Shown here: in pieces, positions 1 through 14,378 of the stretch
Position numbering within the stretch: the stretch's first letter is position 1
Layout: each line of letters starts with the position of its first letter
Source: Diphasiastrum complanatum
Taxonomy: Eukaryota > Streptophyta > Lycopodiopsida > Lycopodiales > Lycopodiaceae
Direction of reading: 5' to 3'
Assembly (NCBI GenBank): GCA_029204225.1
Contig: CM055104.1
Location: 22,826,189 to 22,890,188, forward strand
DNA: 64,000 bases
Made by a program: the position numbers and the translations under genes
The notes under the pieces: model-generated
What the model was told of the DNA's origin: nothing
The model's database searches: none
The model's input: the letters and a program-made list of their open reading frames with translations, nothing else

Positions 1-1
1 T

Positions 2-866
2 CCCACTTCACCTCTGAAGACTGCCGAGGGTGAAAACCTGTTGCCCGATGAAGCATTTGTGCAACACACATTTGTAGTCTCACCTCTTTGTGCTGATCCC
101 ACTGCACCAGAGGGCATGATGCCAAAAACCTGATTGAAGATAATGATATAGGCGTGCAGACGACTCGGACAACACCACATTCAGCCCCAACAAGAACCAT
201 AACACCAGCTATTCCACGGACCTCACAACGGCCTACCAAGCCTTGGGCACCTTTATCCAAGATGCAGTAGTGGCCAAAACCTCTTTGGATAGCCGAGTAT
301 TGGAATTAGCCAAAAATAACACAAAGCTGCAAGCCATATTCCTACAACTCCAACAAGACCTGTAAATAGCTCAACAACACGAGCTGGAAGGAAAAAGGAA
401 TTCTGAAGCTGCAACAACACCAGTACATCCAAAGCCTTTTCAAAATAGCAATGGACTCTTCTACGAAAGTCTAGGAGCTTCAAAATGAAGCTACACAACA
501 GCTCACCCCCCTCCAAGCACAATTGCAAATCTATGAGACAGAAAATGCTCGTCTTGGAGCAGAGGTGCAAGCCTTACAACAAGAAAAGGCCACGTGGTTA
601 GCCCAACCGACACCTGCCAATCACCCACATACACAAGTAGAAATGGACCTCTGTCGGCAGTAGCTACAGGTCTACAGCCAAACGTTGAACATCTACCAGG
701 CTGAATTCTCGATCGCTTTTGTGCAAGAGCCAACCAAGAGATGGCCCAGGCAAAGCAGGCCCTCAAGGCATGCCAGAGATTCATGGAGAAAAAACCTCAA
801 CTAGCCCCGGTGGTAAGCGCCACCTGTATTCGATGCTGCACAAGCCGGCTCCAGCCACAATAAAGA
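2..866 (+). pseudogene. Decayed coiled-coil ORF of a probable retroelement
   Basis: Read across frames, this stretch encodes a long Gln/Leu/Glu-rich heptad-like protein broken by in-frame stops (TAA at 363, TAG at 472, TAG at 661) and frame changes near 240-270 and 395. Readable blocks include LQAIFLQLQQDL (frame 3), then ELQNEATQQL and ENARLGAEVQALQQEKA (frame 1), then a further helical block from about 711 to 866. No catalytic motif is visible. The setting among LTR-element pieces suggests a structural ORF of a mobile element, but the family is not recognised. The left end may continue outside the window. Confidence 0.4.
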
Positions 867-1067
867 CGAACAAGCAGCAGGGGCCACAAGTCCAGATCAC
901 GGCTCAGGTGCGCAAGACCAAGGGCACCGAGACACCATGAGAGCCGATACCCAAGGGCAAGACATGGGCCCAGATATGACACAATTGTGAAAGATTTCAG
1001 ATCCTTAAGATCCAATCTACTTGAATGATCTTTGGTTAGAAAGAGCAATACACTACCAATCTCACCA

Positions 1068-1616
1068 ATGTAGAAAAATCAGCATCTACACACAAATTGA
1101 GATACAAACACCAATAGAACTTGATCAAACTTGAATGAAATGATTATGTATTGTTGTTTTCCATAAAAAACCAGCAAGCTAATGTATTTCACACATGTTG
1201 ATCCAAAATAACAAATATAGATCATTCTACACATAGAATTGCAAGCAATCACCAAGATAGTGCACCAATGGATAGTAGAACCCAAGAGAACCATGTATAA
1301 GCATGAAATGAGATAGAGAAGAGATAAGATTACTCTCTCCACGAGTTATATCCTTTTATAACAGGTCCAAACCCTATTTGGCCACTTGGCTTTCCCACCA
1401 AAATGCTAACCCTACTAATTTTGGGTCTAGATTCAATGTACCTGGCTATTCAAATTGAACCTAACTTTCCCACACTTTCAAAAAGTGTTTATTCAAATGA
1501 ATTTTAGACTAATGAACTTTGAAAACTCAACCTCTAAGTCTAAAACAAGTTTTGGCCTCAATATGCCAAATATGGAATTATTGCAAAATGTGATGAAACT
1601 AGTTGAATCTTTCACA
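1068..1616 (-). repeat. Probable 3' LTR of minus-strand Copia element
   Basis: Read on the minus strand, the purine-rich tract GAAGAGAGAG is followed directly by TGTGAAAGATTC, the usual polypurine-tract/LTR junction, at 1616. A TATA-like TTATAAAAGG lies at 1352-1361. The outer (low-coordinate) boundary is a guess; no matching 5' LTR is seen. Confidence 0.5.
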
Positions 1617-2073
1617 CTCTCTCTTCAACTAGTTTTAGCATAGATTTTGATAATACTCCAAGTGAAGTCCTATGCTTCATGAACAAGTCTTTTCCCAATG
1701 CTTTGGTGAAGATATCAGCTACATATTCCCTTGAAGACACATGTTGAAGCTCCACCTCCTTTGCAATGACTCGCTCCCTCACAAAATGATATTGTATCTC
1801 AATATGCTTGCTCCTAGCATGAAAGATAGGATTGGATGCCATTCTTTGGGCTGATTGATTGTCACAAAAGATGATTGGGCTCTATGAGAAATCCATCAAG
1901 TAAAGATCCTTGATCATCCTCTTGATCCATACCATCTCCTTTGTGCAATGTGTAAGAGCTTTGTACTCGGTCTCACTAGATGACAATGGGATAGTGGCTT
2001 GTCTCATTGACATCCATGATATAGCTCCATCACCTATGAAAATACAATAAGCACTAATGGATTTCCTATCCAT
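1612..2073 (-). pseudogene. Copia RNase H domain, broken
   Basis: Two minus-strand open stretches (1882-2073 and 1612-1842) in different frames carry the Copia RNase H signature: GAISWMSMRQATIPLSSSE with the TEYKAL continuation, then HARSKHIEIQYHFVRE and the ADIFTKALG end of Copia polyproteins. A frame change near 1845-1880 separates them. It follows the RT fragment at 2176-3159 and is followed by the LTR, so the order is normal for a Copia 3' end. Confidence 0.85.
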
Positions 2074-2175
2074 TTCATCTCCAGCATAGTCCGAATCTGA
2101 AAATCCAAAAATATTAGGTTATGATCCCTCATACAATATGCCAAAATCTCGAGTTCCAATGATGTACCTCAAAAC

Positions 2176-3159
2176 TCATTTTCCTAGCTTCCAATGCTCC
2201 TCACTAGGATCTTGCATGAATTGACTCAATCTTCCAACACAATAGCTTAGATCAGGTCTAGTAATGGTTAGATAGATGAGTGAACCAACTATCTTCCTAT
2301 AGAGAGTAATGTCCTCGAAGGATCTTTCATTACCTCTTATAGTTATCTTTACATGAGACTCCATAGGTGTATCAATAGCTTTTGCATCTACCATATGAAA
2401 TCTTTCTAGAATAGAATTAGCATACTTCTCTTGACAAATGAAAGTAGATTGAAAATATCTAATGACTTCTATTCCTAAAATGTAATGCAAATTACCAAGA
2501 TCATGCAGCTCAAACTTCTTCTTAAGAGCATTCTTGATATCCTCCACATCTTGATTGTCTCCACCACTCAAGATCTCGTCTTTCCTTGTTTGATTTACAT
2601 TTGTAGGCTCATCCAAAGAGGTTAGGAAAGAAACATAATCTCTAGAAACTACTTGCTTACCCTTTTGATCATATGTGAGCCTTGAAGGTACTTGTCTTTC
2701 TCTTGATGTTCTCCTTGGCTTTTGACTTGATGAAGGTCCATCATCACCACCATCAAAAGTAAGATCCTTCTCATCAACATCAAGAATGTTAGATCTATCC
2801 ACTCTACCATCAATCATGCTTGAAGACACCTTTGGAATGTTCCCCTCATCAAAAATGACATTTCTACCAACAATCACTTTGTTAGTAGAAGGAATGTAAA
2901 CCTTGTAGGCTTTACTCACCTCACTATATCCAACAAAAATACCTCTTCTTGAAGATGGATCCTCCTTGGTCCTATCATCAAGAGTAATGTTGACATAGCA
3001 TGTGCATCCAAAGGTTCTTAGAAAGTTGACACTCGGCCTACTCTTGAATAGCATCTCAAAAGGTGGACCTTCCATCCAAAGTAGCACTCGACCACCTATT
3101 GCACAAGAAATTGGCACACAACAAAGCTTGATCCCAAAATGGTTTGTCAAGATTAGCAC
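2176..3159 (-). pseudogene. Copia integrase C-terminus fused to RT end (core RT deleted)
   Basis: This minus-strand open frame of 327 codons begins with the integrase tail (LRTFGCTCYVN, then RRGIFVGYSEVSKAYKVY and the NVIFDEG block). After a polar linker it passes straight into the late RT region (FELHDLGNLHYILGIEV, then IDTPMESHVK and GSLIYLTITRPDLSYCVGRL). The roughly 200 residues of RT that normally lie between, including the YVDD catalytic motif, are absent although the frame stays open. The element therefore carries an in-frame internal deletion and cannot reverse transcribe on its own. Confidence 0.85.
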
Positions 3160-3328
3160 TTAACCTCATAGCTTTAGCACTTTCACATAAAGGGGGTGCA
3201 GATGCTAAACCTCCCTATCAAAAAAAGTGAGAAGAAATATTGTGTGACAATGGCGTCTAGATGTAATTCCAAACCCATGGATTATGTGGTTCCTAATGTG
3301 CCATTGCACATACATGATTATTACGAAA

Positions 3329-4016
3329 TGTGAAAAATTGCCTACATTGGCAAATCTAGCCATGTAGAATATTGTACACATTGTCAATATTTCTTGTTAG
3401 TCACTTGTACGGCCAAAGTGCCACATGGCAATCTACACCTATTGTAGGTTACCACGAGTCAAGAGGAGTGGTTGTGTCTATTTGGTAGTGATTCCTACTT
3501 TGTAGGATCTAGACCTTGATTTATGATGAGATTTGTACCTGCCATGCACCTACCAAGCATGACTCTAGGATCTAGGCTAGGATTTTCACTTTAGGGCAAG
3601 AAAGTTGAGTCTACTTACTTATTACATGCTAGATTTTCACCTAACTTTGCAAAGAAAGTGTCTTTTACTATGTAATTCCATTCTCTATAGTGAGGAGATA
3701 GAAACTTTTTGGAGCCTCAAGGAGAAACTCGGATTTTCTCTCTTTGTATGATGATAGTGATTGATTCCAATGAAACCCAGATTTGGCACACTTCAAACTC
3801 TGTCTACAGGCCATACAGCAGCTTGTGTTTCACACGTGTGAACTAAGGATTAAGTTTTTGATCAATGCTTTGATTGTCTCTACTTGTTTTCTATCAAGCT
3901 GCTAAACTAGATCTTGATTTGTTGACTAGTATCTGATAGATTGTTAATCAAGCACACAATCAACCTTGTGGATCATTCAAAAATCCATTTATGGTCCTTA
4001 GTACTATACTTTCAAC
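3329..4016 (+). repeat. 5' LTR of plus-strand Copia (family also at 13.2-18.6 kb)
   Basis: The stretch starts TGTGAAAAATTGCC and ends just before the primer-binding site at 4018. Its outline matches the reverse complement of the LTR at 17939-18637 (same start, shared Cys-poor AT-rich body with a CACACGTGTG-like block and an ACTATACTTTC end). At about 688 bp it is close to the 699 bp of that copy. Confidence 0.75.
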
Positions 4017-4017
4017 T

Positions 4018-4030
4018 TGGTATCAGAGCC
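4018..4030 (+). other. Primer-binding site, initiator tRNA-Met type
   Basis: TGGTATCAGAGCC directly follows the LTR. This is the standard plant LTR-element site complementary to the 3' end of initiator tRNA-Met. Confidence 0.85.
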
Positions 4031-4640
4031 AAGTACAAGGCTATTGATCAGTGTTTAAGACTAATCCAGTTTTAGCAGGTTAATGGTGCAAAAAGCTAGT
4101 ATTGGAAGGGCAAGCTGGTATCCAAGTTTTGGTGAGGGGATTTGATCCCAAACCTTTTCTGTATCAAGATCCATACTGTTCACACATGTGGGCAACTCTG
4201 AACCAGCATTTAAATCCCTATATTTACTATTTCACTATAATTTCACCTGGAGTCCATTTGATGTAATTTTTGGTGCAAATCCTAGGATAAGCTACCAAGA
4301 TCATTTGCCATTAATTAATTTCGGATTCGATTCATGATAACTAATTAATCTAGGCTGAATTCAAGCCCCCTTAAAGTTAAAAATAGGTCTTGAAAGTACA
4401 TCAAAGTGATAGAGAGAGATAGAGTCATTCTATTGTCCAAAAATAGCCAAGATTGGCAAGATTTGCTTGAGAGTAGTTTTCATTTCATCTTATCTTCATT
4501 CCAGCCTTGATAGAACGGTGATTACAAGTCCATCTGTTGGATTAGAAATCAAATTTGAGTGGAACACTACAAGTTAGAAACCTTTGTGAGTTTCAAGTTC
4601 AATCAAGTCTATATCTTGTGTGTAGAATTTCATTAGTAAG

Positions 4641-5075
4641 ATGGGATCAGTTGGAGCATACCTTCTAGAAGCTAGTGAGAGGTTAAATTCTACCAATTAT
4701 GCTATTTGGAAAGTGAGGATGGAGTCACTCATGCTGCTCCAGGATCTTTATGAGTTTCTAATTGATGATGAAGATGAACCTCTAGGTGCACAGGAATTAG
4801 TGAGATACAAGAAGAGATCTAGGCTAGCACTTCATTGTGTGAAAATGAATGTGAGCAATGATCTTCTAACGGAAGTATCATCATGTAAAAGTGCTAAAGA
4901 AGCTTGGGAATCTTTAAAATCAATCTATGAGTCTAGTAACACTTTGAGGGTTCTCATGCTTAGGAATCAGATTTTGCAAAGCATGAAGAGGAGTGATAAG
5001 AGTGCACAGGATTATGTGCTTAGAATCAAATCTCTAAATAGGGAGTTAGCTTTCGTTGGAGAGAAGATTATGTAG
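4641..5075 (+). pseudogene. Copia gag, truncated
   Basis: The 144-codon frame starts MGSVGAYLLEASERLN and contains the conserved Copia gag blocks NYAIWKVRM, KEAWESLKSIYES and SAQDYVLRIKSLNREL. It is very similar to the gag at 15995-16717, which continues well beyond this point. Homology stops at about 5070 and the frame ends at 5075 in unrelated GA-rich DNA, so the rest of the element is missing. The 5' LTR and primer-binding site lie upstream in the normal order. Confidence 0.85.
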
Positions 5076-5084
5076 TCGATTGTA

Positions 5085-5577
<493 letters not shown>

Positions 5578-5699
5578 AATAGAAAAGAGCTTGATTTTTT
5601 GCTTTTGTAGATTGGATCTTTTGTAGATCAAAACACTAAATAGGTCAATATACTTGTTCAATTCCGATTTTTGAATTCACATAATTTGAGTGGATCCAC

Positions 5700-6062
5700 T
5701 CATAATTTGTTTATAAAATTACGAGTGGATCCCGTGTCAAAAAGTACATTACTCAAAGATATGATACCTGAAAGAAAGGCTTTGTTTTTGACACAATCTC
5801 GTGCAAGGTGACCCTCTCCATTGCACTTGAAGCAAAGGTTCTTCTTTCGAACTTCCGCTAGGTATGTCTTGCCACTTTGATGTTTCACTTTGATGTTTAT
5901 TGAAGTGATGTTTGGGTTTCTTAGAATTAGGATTTGAAGATGCCTCATTGGTAACTTCTTTATCCTTTCTCTTAAATTGGAATTCCTTCTTTTTCTCATT
6001 AGGGTGATGACTCTTAGATGGTACCGACACGAGTATTTACTAGTTGTGGATGTTGCACACAA
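5700..6062 (-). pseudogene. Gypsy gag zinc knuckle and start of protease
   Basis: The minus-strand frame carries a CCHC knuckle CFKCNGEGHLARDC (C-X2-C-X4-H-X4-C) followed by the retroviral-type aspartic protease start LFDTGSTRNFI. The N-terminal part is out of frame (basic, Lys/Arg-rich in the overlapping 5749-6030 frame). It breaks off at 5700 near the microsatellite. The protease motif differs from that of the neighbour at 6470-6955, so two different gypsy elements appear to be juxtaposed. Confidence 0.7.
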
Positions 6063-6391
6063 CCCAATGGTGATGGAAGCTTGATTTCTTTCGGTATACG
6101 ACGCGCTCCTAAACGCTCGGGATCCAACAAATGAATAAGCCGATCATTAGATAACTCATGTTCTTCCACAAGAAGAATGCCATCCTCACTAGTGGATATT
6201 CCAGAAAGAAAAACATCCGAAGGTATCCACTCAATAGGGAGTGCATCTATCATGTACAAGGGCAAGATGGGAGTGTTGATATCTATGGAGTGTATACTGA
6301 TTTCAATTGGGTCCTCTTCTTGAACTTCTTGCACACAGAGAGTGGCACACAATTGATGGTTGCTAAGGCATGTCCCCAATTGATGATACAT
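6014..6391 (-). pseudogene. Unrecognised gypsy-associated ORF fragment
   Basis: The 125-codon minus-strand frame is acidic and rich in Ile/Leu/Ser, and lies just downstream of the protease fragment in the reading direction. It has no motif I recognise. Position suggests linker sequence of the gypsy polyprotein after protease. Confidence 0.3.
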
Positions 6392-6469
6392 GTACTCTGC
6401 ACGTAATGACCCTTAATGGTGGAATCGATACTATCGGGGTTATCATAGGTAGTTGAAGACCAATAATCC

Positions 6470-6955
6470 TCAACACGTGCAAGCTTTATCTTTTTGGTGG
6501 CATCGACAGAGATTCGCCTGTCTTTGTTGCCAAAAACAATATTGTTTTAACCAAGGCATTCCAAGAAGGAATTGATAGGTGTGCGGTTCATCAGGAAAAT
6601 CTAGGACTACACACTCTATAGTGAAAATCAAACCGACAATTTTGATCGGTAAATTGCTTATATGACCGACAAGTGTTGTCATTCGTTGGTCAGCCATATG
6701 TAACTTGAACTTAGACTTTTCCAATGTGGATATTCCCCATGCCTTGGCTAAGGATAGGGCGATAATATTCACGCCAGACCCACTATCGAGATTTGCTTGT
6801 ACGGATGGGTAAGATTTGTAATGCACTGGTAAACTGATGCTGTTACCTTTAGCAACACCTATATGAATTAAGCTCATGTCAACATTATGAACCACTTCAG
6901 CATTTTCTGGACGTCTTGACTCATCTGGTACATTTGGCTGCTGGGAGTTGTGCAA
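6470..6955 (-). pseudogene. Ty3/gypsy aspartic protease domain
   Basis: The minus-strand frame reads VQANLDSGSGVNIIALSLA (catalytic Asp-Ser-Gly), then LHMADQRMTTLVGHISNLPI and LLGMPWLKQY, the flap and C-terminal LLGxPWL blocks of plant gypsy proteases. After PWLKQY the frame runs into unrelated Cys-rich residues and stops. The RT that should follow is absent. Confidence 0.75.
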
Positions 6956-7246
6956 TATGGCATCTCACAAGGGTTTGGAAAACTTCACGGCCGTGTAGAA
7001 GGGCATGGTGATTTGAGCTTGTAGGAGATCGGAAAGAACTTCTATTCCTTGTGCTGGTTGCCCTTGCATAGGTAACTGGGCGGATGGCGGAGTAGAAATC
7101 CTAGCATCAGCTCTATGAAACTCATCTCAGAACTCATGGTATTGCCTTTGAGCTTCTACAGGGTTAGGGTAAGATTGTGGAATCATGGAAGTATTAGTAG
7201 GAGGGTGTGGTTGTGCTGGGTCCTTGTTCTCATCTAAGGCCCAATG

Positions 7247-7537
7247 TTATGCGTGTGTGACAACATGCAACGACTCTTCAGATACCCTACGTGCTGGAAC
7301 TGTCTTCTTGGTTTGGTTAGGGCAATCCTTATAAGAATGCCTTCTGATACAATCAACACATTTAGCTACAAAGTCATAACGAAGTCTACATTCACTTTGA
7401 AAGTGAGTGGTTTCTCTACATACAAAAACATCACTTCTGAAGTGCTGAAGGGAAGATGGCATAACCCTTTTGGTCAACTTGAATAGGTTGTTCCTCAAGA
7501 TAATATTGCTCATTGGAATAGGAGGTATAGGCCTCAT
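7247..7537 (-). pseudogene. Gypsy gag zinc-knuckle remnant
   Basis: Two Cys/His clusters lie in tandem: VCRETTHFQSEC and KCVDCIRRHSYKDC. This is the double-knuckle spacing of gypsy gag, upstream of the protease at 6470-6955 on the same strand. No complete gag start is visible. Confidence 0.55.
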
Positions 7538-7539
7538 CT

Positions 7540-8073
7540 ACGTATGAGTTAGGATTGCTGTCATCATAAGTAGAGTCATAGGCTGGGGTTTCATAGGAGG
7601 TATTCTACACGACATTGGCCTGAATTGATCTACAAGTACACAGAGGGAGGAGGAAGAGATCACCAAGAATTAGTTTGGTTTCAATCTTTTAACTAAGATT
7701 CATAAACTCTTATAGTATTTGTAACTTAGAGTTTATTGAAATAACTTAGGAAATAAGGTTTGATACTTATAACATAAGTTAATCTTTTTTTGTTCTTTGT
7801 AATAAGGCTTTGGAAAAAAGAGGTTTGAAGAGGGCCATGGGAAGCGTACCTTCTCCCCTCCCCCACATGTCAATTCAAAGAATAATAAAGTATAGGGGAA
7901 GGCCCGAGCGCGGGGGCCTTCCCCGGCGTAAAGCACTCCTAAAAAATTTCTAGAAGTTACGAAGTTTTTCGAGAGTTACCTGCGCCCTTTTTTACCACGT
8001 GCATTTTCGCAAAGGTTTGTTCATCATGTTGGCTATGGAATGAGGACGTATACAATGTTTGCTCGGATTGCGA
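7540..8073. other. No gene recognised
   Basis: This stretch is AT-rich with a short GC-rich patch around 7900-7930. No coding or structural signal is evident. Confidence 0.5.
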
Positions 8074-8454
8074 TCATGTGACATCTCTTATCAACTCTTT
8101 TGTAGAGCAATGTAACACACCATTCACGTCCTTTGAAGAACGAGTTCTGTCAACAGAGAGCAACCTAGTTCCACCATCCTTCTCAATCGAGCGAAAAGCC
8201 TCCCCCCCACCTTTTCCAGCAAAAACAACCGCACCCCTCCTCTTATAAACCTCACCTTTTAATCTACTCATACCTTGCGGATGATTCTTCAAGGATCCAG
8301 AGCAGCAAAAGAGAGAAGAATGGTTGTGTCCAGCCATATAAACCATGGTTGGTGCCTTGGAGGCAGTGGGCAATAAGCTAATCAGACCATGATGCAAAGG
8401 TGGGCATGAAGATCTAGACCCATCCAACAAAGAAGCTTCAACATAGGCCGCCAT
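8074..8454 (-). CDS. Possible first exon of an unknown minus-strand gene
   Basis: The ATG at 8454 sits in a good plant start context (GAGAGATGGCGGCC) and follows a pyrimidine-rich leader-like stretch on the minus strand (8460-8590). The 126-codon frame begins MAAYVEASLLDGSRSS and is rich in Ser, Gly, Arg and Lys with few acidic residues early, compatible with an organelle-targeting N-terminus. No domain is recognised. A strong donor (CAAG|GTATGAGT, exon end at 8274) lies inside the frame, so the real exon may be 8274-8454; otherwise it continues to a stop at 8074. No later exon could be placed. It lies about 1.3 kb downstream of the kinesin stop in the same orientation. Confidence 0.35.
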   Translation of the reverse strand: MAAYVEASLLDGSRSSCPPLHHGLISLLPTASKAPTMVYMAGHNHSSLFCCSGSLKNHPQGMSRLKGEVYKRRGAVVFAGKGGGEAFRSIEKDGGTRLLSVDRTRSSKDVNGVLHCSTKELIRDVT

Positions 8455-8459
8455 CTCTC

Positions 8460-9760
8460 AGGCTCTAAATCCACACCTAAACCTGCTACAATCTCACTCA
8501 AAACACAGAAACACATAGAGACACACAAAAACATAGATCAAAGCACATTTTTCTTCTCTTTTTGCCCACAAAGAGTAGCAAGAAGCTATCAATCTACTCT
8601 CGATCCTTCAACTACCTTCTCCTTCACTCGGCCTTGATGGGTTTTCTTTTATGCAGGGGTGAGTGTGTGTACAGAAGCAGCAAGAGTCGAGAAGAGGAGT
8701 CTAGAGGGAGGAATAGAAACCTACATCACATGCCTGATCAAGCCTCCTGCAATAATTGGTGTCCCATACCACCAGCCATCACCCTTGGATCTCCCTAGCA
8801 CACATCTCCTGTCCTGGAGATACATCCTGGTTAATGCACATGCTCTCCCTCCACCAACTCCCGGTTAGATTTAGTGAATGGCAAAAGGAAAGTCCTGCCA
8901 CTATATAGGCATAGCATAGTGGGTCCCATCAAGCACGGTCCTACCGGCAACACGTGACCACCTAGGATGGTGACGCATGGCACCAAAACATGTCGATAAT
9001 GCCAGACCTATGTCATGCCCCTTGCGAGGCCGTCACTGAAGGGCGTACCATTATGGTACATAACAATTTTGGAGGACATGTTATACTTTAAGCCCACTAT
9101 TGTTGGAAAAGATGTATGCTCAAAGGCATATATCAAGAGGTGTTGAGACTTTCTCATAATATGTTTGGCAACCCATTGTTAAGGAACACAATAAATTGAT
9201 TTGTGCTCTAGCAATTGGATCTTGTTTGGATCTTAATTAGGTGCTTTCTCCATCATTTCTAGGATCAATTGGACTCATTTTGCTGCATTTTTAACAGGTT
9301 GCATGATCACTGCATTGCAATGAACAACTAACACTTGTATCATGTTTTTGACTCAAGAACACTTTACACATATTAGAAAGAAGAGTCAAGACCTAGAGCA
9401 ATGATTGTGCCTCATTATTTTTGATATGGATCAAAACACAACAACAACGTGTCATTTTAAGTAGACTGATAATGTCACTTATCAACATCCTATTTGATTT
9501 CTCATTCTAATACAAATATATGATCACCTTATGCTTTGTGGATTTAAGAGTAAGATTACTACATATCAAACAAAAAGGTAAATAGAATAGAACCAGTTTG
9601 TAGCTGTATTTTCTTGACCAAAGATGTCTTAAAAGATAACACTATAAGCATACATACTTTGGAAAGGTGGTAAAAAATCAAGTGACACAAAGCCTATAAT
9701 TATTTAAATATATTAAATAGATTGGGAATACTCATTTGCATGCACTTAGCTACAAAGTTT
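8460..9760. other. Intergenic; no gene recognised
   Basis: This lies between the candidate exon at 8.07-8.45 kb and the kinesin stop codon. It probably includes the kinesin 3' UTR next to 9760 and the 5' leader of the candidate gene next to 8460. Short open frames at 8562-8868 look random. Confidence 0.4.
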
Positions 9761-10198
9761 CTAATAGTTCACTAAATCGTTGTTGTGGTCCTTTGAAATT
9801 TCAAGGTCTAGTAAGTGCATAGATGCATTATTGTTTAAAATTATACTGCCTTGCAATTTGGTCTCTTGCATTTCATTTTTGCCTAAACTAGCTCTTGACA
9901 TTATTTTGGTTGCATTCATTGGGCCAAAATGGTCCACAAAAATCCTATGTCTTTTACTAATTTGTTTGTTAATTGTTTCTTTTCCAATAGTTGCAACATG
10001 GCTATCATGTTGAGTATGAATCTCCCTTTCACACTTGAAACTAGGTTTACTTGCACGTTCTTCCATTGAGAACCCATTTGAAAATACTTTGATCAGCTCA
10101 AGATTAGATAGCTTTGAATCATGATTTTTTTTTTCATTAACTCTATCAATAAAAGGAGTTCCATCTTTAAAGGACAAATTCGATTGGTACAATGTTAC
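9761..10198 (-). CDS. Kinesin, probable last exon (C-terminal tail)
   Basis: An acceptor (TTTAATTGTAG|GTAACA) at 10198 opens a 145-codon frame that ends with TAG at 9761-9763. The start phase (0) matches the donor at 19983, so it can join the coiled-coil exon directly. The product is hydrophilic (starts VTLYQSNLSFKDG, ends DLEISKDHNNDLVNY) with no recognised domain, as expected for a divergent kinesin tail. Membership of the kinesin rests on strand, phase, acceptor and lack of competing genes, not on homology. Extra exons may hide in the intron 10199-19982. Confidence 0.5.
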   Translation of the reverse strand, partial: VTLYQSNLSFKDGTPFIDRVNEKKNHDSKLSNLELIKVFSNGFSMEERASKPSFKCEREIHTQHDSHVATIGKETINKQISKRHRIFVDHFGPMNATKIMSRASLGKNEMQETKLQGSIILNNNASMHLLDLEISKDHNNDLVNY

Positions 10199-13232
<3,034 letters not shown>

Positions 13233-14378
13233 TGTGAAAGTACTGTACTTTAGGACCATAAATGGATCTACAAAAGATCCACAAGAGTGATTGAATGCTT
13301 GCTTAACAATCTATCAAAAACCTAGTTATCAAAAAGTTGATCTAGATTTCAATTTGACAAACAACAACCATTAACAATCAAAAGCATTGATCAACATTAA
13401 AATCCGAGCCCACACGTGTGTACTACAGGCTGTAGTACGACCTTCAAGCTGAGAAACAAGTAGAAATTGATTTAGTTGCATTTGGATTACAAAAACTCAA
13501 TGTACATAGTGGAGTAGCTTGAGATTGCTAATGAGCTCCAAAAATGTTCTATCTTCTATTGGAGCTTGGAATACATAGCAAATTTGACTTCCTTTGTGAA
13601 GTTAGGTGGATTTCCAGCATGTAATAAGGAAGTTAACTCAGCCTCTTTTTGTCCTAAAATGAAACCCTAGTCTATTTCCTAGAGTCATGCTTTGAGGCTG
13701 ATCCTCAAGATCTTCCTTCTTTTGATGCTCCTCCTCAATGCAAGCAAGATCACACTTTGCCAAGATCTCCTCTTGAGTGATCTCCTCCTTTGCCAAGCTC
13801 ACACTCTCAAAAGCAACACTAGCTTCCAACTTAAACAATCTTCCATGTTTGAATCCCTTTGCAATGCAAACATCATTCTTCAAAATGGAACAAACACCAT
13901 GATTAAAGTAGACATCCAAACCACTTCTAAGAGTAGACCAATACTAAGCATATTCTTGGTGATTGATGGTACATAAAGGACATTTTTTAGATTCATACTT
14001 ATTGAGGATTCTAAATACAAAGAGATGGTACCAACACCTTCATCACTTGTAGTAAAAACAAACTTTTTAGCATCAAAGGAAGTTAACTCAACCTTTTTGT
14101 CCTAAAATGAAACCCTAGTCTATTTCCTAGAGTCATGCTTGGTAGATAGCTAGTTGGTCAATTTTCACCTTAAATCTAGGATTTAGGTCCTATAAACTAG
14201 GAATCACTACCAAAATGACATGACCAGCCCTATGGAATTGACCTAACCTACTTTAGGAGTGGATTGCCATGTGGAATCTTGGCCTCACATGTGTGAAATC
14301 CACTTATGTACAAAATTTACAATATATTACATGGTTTTTGATCAAGCTAGATTTGCCAATTTTTGGCAATTCTTCACA
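13233..14378 (-). repeat. Chimeric 3' LTR of Copia insertion
   Basis: The outer parts match the 5' LTR at 17939-18637: 13233-about 13690 equals its U5 side and about 14085-14378 its U3 side. About 400 bp of internal-domain sequence, a copy of about 15354-15760, is wedged between them and is bracketed by a repeated LTR segment (AGGAAGTTAACTCA...CCTAAAATGAAACC at 13624 and 14077). The purine-rich GAGGAGGAG next to TGTGAAGAATTGCC at 14378 on the minus strand is the polypurine tract. Target duplications CATCA flank the whole element (13228-13232 and 18638-18642). Confidence 0.8.
13690..14085 (-). pseudogene. Copy of internal Copia sequence embedded in LTR
   Basis: Nearly identical to about 15354-15760 of the same element (shared AAGATCTTCCTYCTTTTGAT and GGTGATTGATGGTACATAAA blocks) but lacking the stretch TATCCTACACTC. 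It encodes the same broken fragment (NDVCIAKGFKHGRLFKLEA). It probably arose by template switching during reverse transcription. Confidence 0.75.
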
